A DNA stretch of 64,000 bases from Cystobasidiopsis lactophilus (Eukaryota > Basidiomycota > Agaricostilbomycetes > Agaricostilbales > Chionosphaeraceae), in NCBI GenBank assembly GCA_001599975.1, contig BCIO01000003.1:1544677-1608676 (forward strand). The letters run 5' to 3'. The notes beneath the pieces were generated by a model. That model had not been told where the DNA came from, made no database searches, and was given only the letters and a program-made list of their open reading frames with translations. Shown piece after piece: positions 63,043 through 64,000 of this stretch. Positions within the stretch are counted from its first letter, which is position 1, and every line of letters starts with the position of its first letter. Made by a program: the position numbers and the translations under genes.

Positions 63043-64000
63043 ATGGCAATTCGTACGGGGCTTGCATCGCCGCCTACTTTGTTGTACTGATCTTTTCTCA
63101 CAGCTAGAGGAGGATCACGCGGCGGTCGCGGCGGCTTTGGCGGCGGCAGAGGAGGCAGCAGAGGAGGAGGATTTGGCGGTGGCTCTCGAGGTGACTATCC
63201 TGTCCACTCCGCTCGCTCTCCCCAGCTAAACCTTGCATTCAGGCGGATTTGGAGGTAGCAGAGGTGCGTTTCAGCCAACCACATGGGCTGCAGGCGAGCT
63301 CAACTCAATGGCAAACAGGTGCTCCGGGAGGTCGAGGTAAATTTTGCATAGCTTCGCTGCTGCCTGATCTCCCCCTCATAGCTCTTTACTTGACAGGCCG
63401 TGGTGCTCCAAGAGGTCGTGGCGCAGCTGGTGGCAGAGGTAGAGGTAAGCCAGGCGCGGCTTTGTCCAACTGGCAGCGACGCTCATGCAAAAAATTGTTT
63501 GGTGGCAGGCGCACCTCGAGGCGGCGGCCGCGGTGGAGCTCGGGGCGGCGCCAAGGGCGGTGCTTCCAAGGTCATCCTCGAACCTCACAGGCACGCTGGC
63601 GTCTTCATCGCCAAGGGGGCGAAGGAGGCCCTCCTCGTCACAAAATCGCTGGTGCCCGGCGAGTCCGTCTACGCCGAAAAGCGCATTTCCATCGAGAGCG
63701 ACAATGCGACTGGCGACAAGATCAAGACAGAGTACCGCGTGTGGAACCCGTTCAGGAGCAAGCTGGCGGCTGGCATCTTGGGAGGCCTCGACAACATTTA
63801 TATCGCACCCGGCAAAAAGGTCCTCTACCTTGGCGCGGCTTCGGGCACCAGTGTGTCTCATGTGGCAGATGTGGTTGGACCGGTGCGCACTGCCTTAGGC
63901 CCACTCCATCTCGTTGGAGCCTAACGAGTGGTGTGCCAAACTTCAGGAGGGATCCGTTTACGCTGTCGAGTTTTCGCACCGCTCCGGCCGTGACCTGATC
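63043..64000 (+). CDS. NOP1: fibrillarin (rRNA 2'-O-methyltransferase), 3' end beyond window
   Basis: Catalytic subunit of box C/D snoRNPs in the nucleolus. Exon 1 ends MAI- and exon 2 starts the Gly/Arg-rich domain ([19 protein letters not shown]). The GAR domain is spread over further exons at 63243-63263, 63319-63336 and 63397-63444, then an exon at 63509-63882 with [18 protein letters not shown]. The methyltransferase fold follows: [54 protein letters not shown], and the SAM motif [20 protein letters not shown]. After an intron (63883-63946) the frame continues [18 protein letters not shown] to the window edge. The start ATG has context AAGATGG. Confidence 0.94.

Overview
This window comes from a compact, intron-dense fungal nuclear genome, most likely a basidiomycete (the gene content and splicing fit a Pucciniomycotina- or Ustilaginomycotina-type yeast; the species cannot be named from the sequence alone). 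The evidence is that nearly every gene is cut by many short introns of about 45-75 nt with GT-AG ends and a CTAAC/CTGAC-like branch point. Intergenic gaps are usually 30-480 bp, both strands are used freely, and the proteins include fungal-specific families (Zn2Cys6 regulator, SUR7/PalI protein, Ggc1-type carrier, Zta1-type quinone reductase). I see no transposon, virus-derived element, CRISPR array, tRNA or rRNA.

Layout. 1-1543: a partial exon and a neighbouring gene, both minus strand, that share a similar unrecognised segment; the second has an in-frame stop near its likely start. 1867-10750 (minus): small membrane protein, mitochondrial-carrier-family protein, Zn2Cys6 transcription factor, GPN2 GTPase, secreted Ser/Thr-rich single-pass surface protein. 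10974-16875 (plus): prolyl-tRNA synthetase, SUR7/PalI protein, ALG3 mannosyltransferase. 16909-19755 (minus): carnitine acetyltransferase, tail to tail with ALG3. 20016-27174 (plus): KDM4/JMJD2-type demethylase, quinone oxidoreductase, 3-hydroxyisobutyrate dehydrogenase. 27241-37348 (minus): GEA/GBF1 Arf exchange factor, SRP receptor alpha, eIF4A. 37506-40982: a 1.77-kb tandem duplication carrying two intact hemerythrin-domain genes (minus) and a stray copy of the IML1 5' end. 40950-46129 (plus): IML1/DEPDC5. 46172-59255 (minus): SYF1, eIF5, NOT1. 59639-61110 (minus): carnosine N-methyltransferase. 61261-64000 (plus): Ggc1 carrier, then fibrillarin/NOP1 running off the end.

There is no operon-like grouping; these are mostly housekeeping genes. 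Several serve translation and RNA biology (ProRS, eIF4A, eIF5, NOT1, SYF1, NOP1, SRP receptor, GPN2). Others serve mitochondrial or carbon metabolism (two carriers, carnitine acetyltransferase, HIBADH, QOR). IML1 is the GATOR1 arm of TORC1 control.

The most interesting signals are at the splicing and start-codon level. The eIF5 start codon is split by an intron (AT|G) whose retention would leave AUG-UAG, preceded by an overlapping upstream ORF in poor start context. eIF4A has 8-, 9-, 10- and 11-nt exons. At least four introns use GC-AG ends, two of them in one hemerythrin paralogue where the sister gene has GT. The fibrillarin GAR domain is built from phase-1 micro-exons. A 32-bp block is perfectly kept between the two otherwise diverged duplicate units. 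Exon boundaries were read by eye from frame, splice sites and family conservation; gene identities are firmer than individual boundaries.
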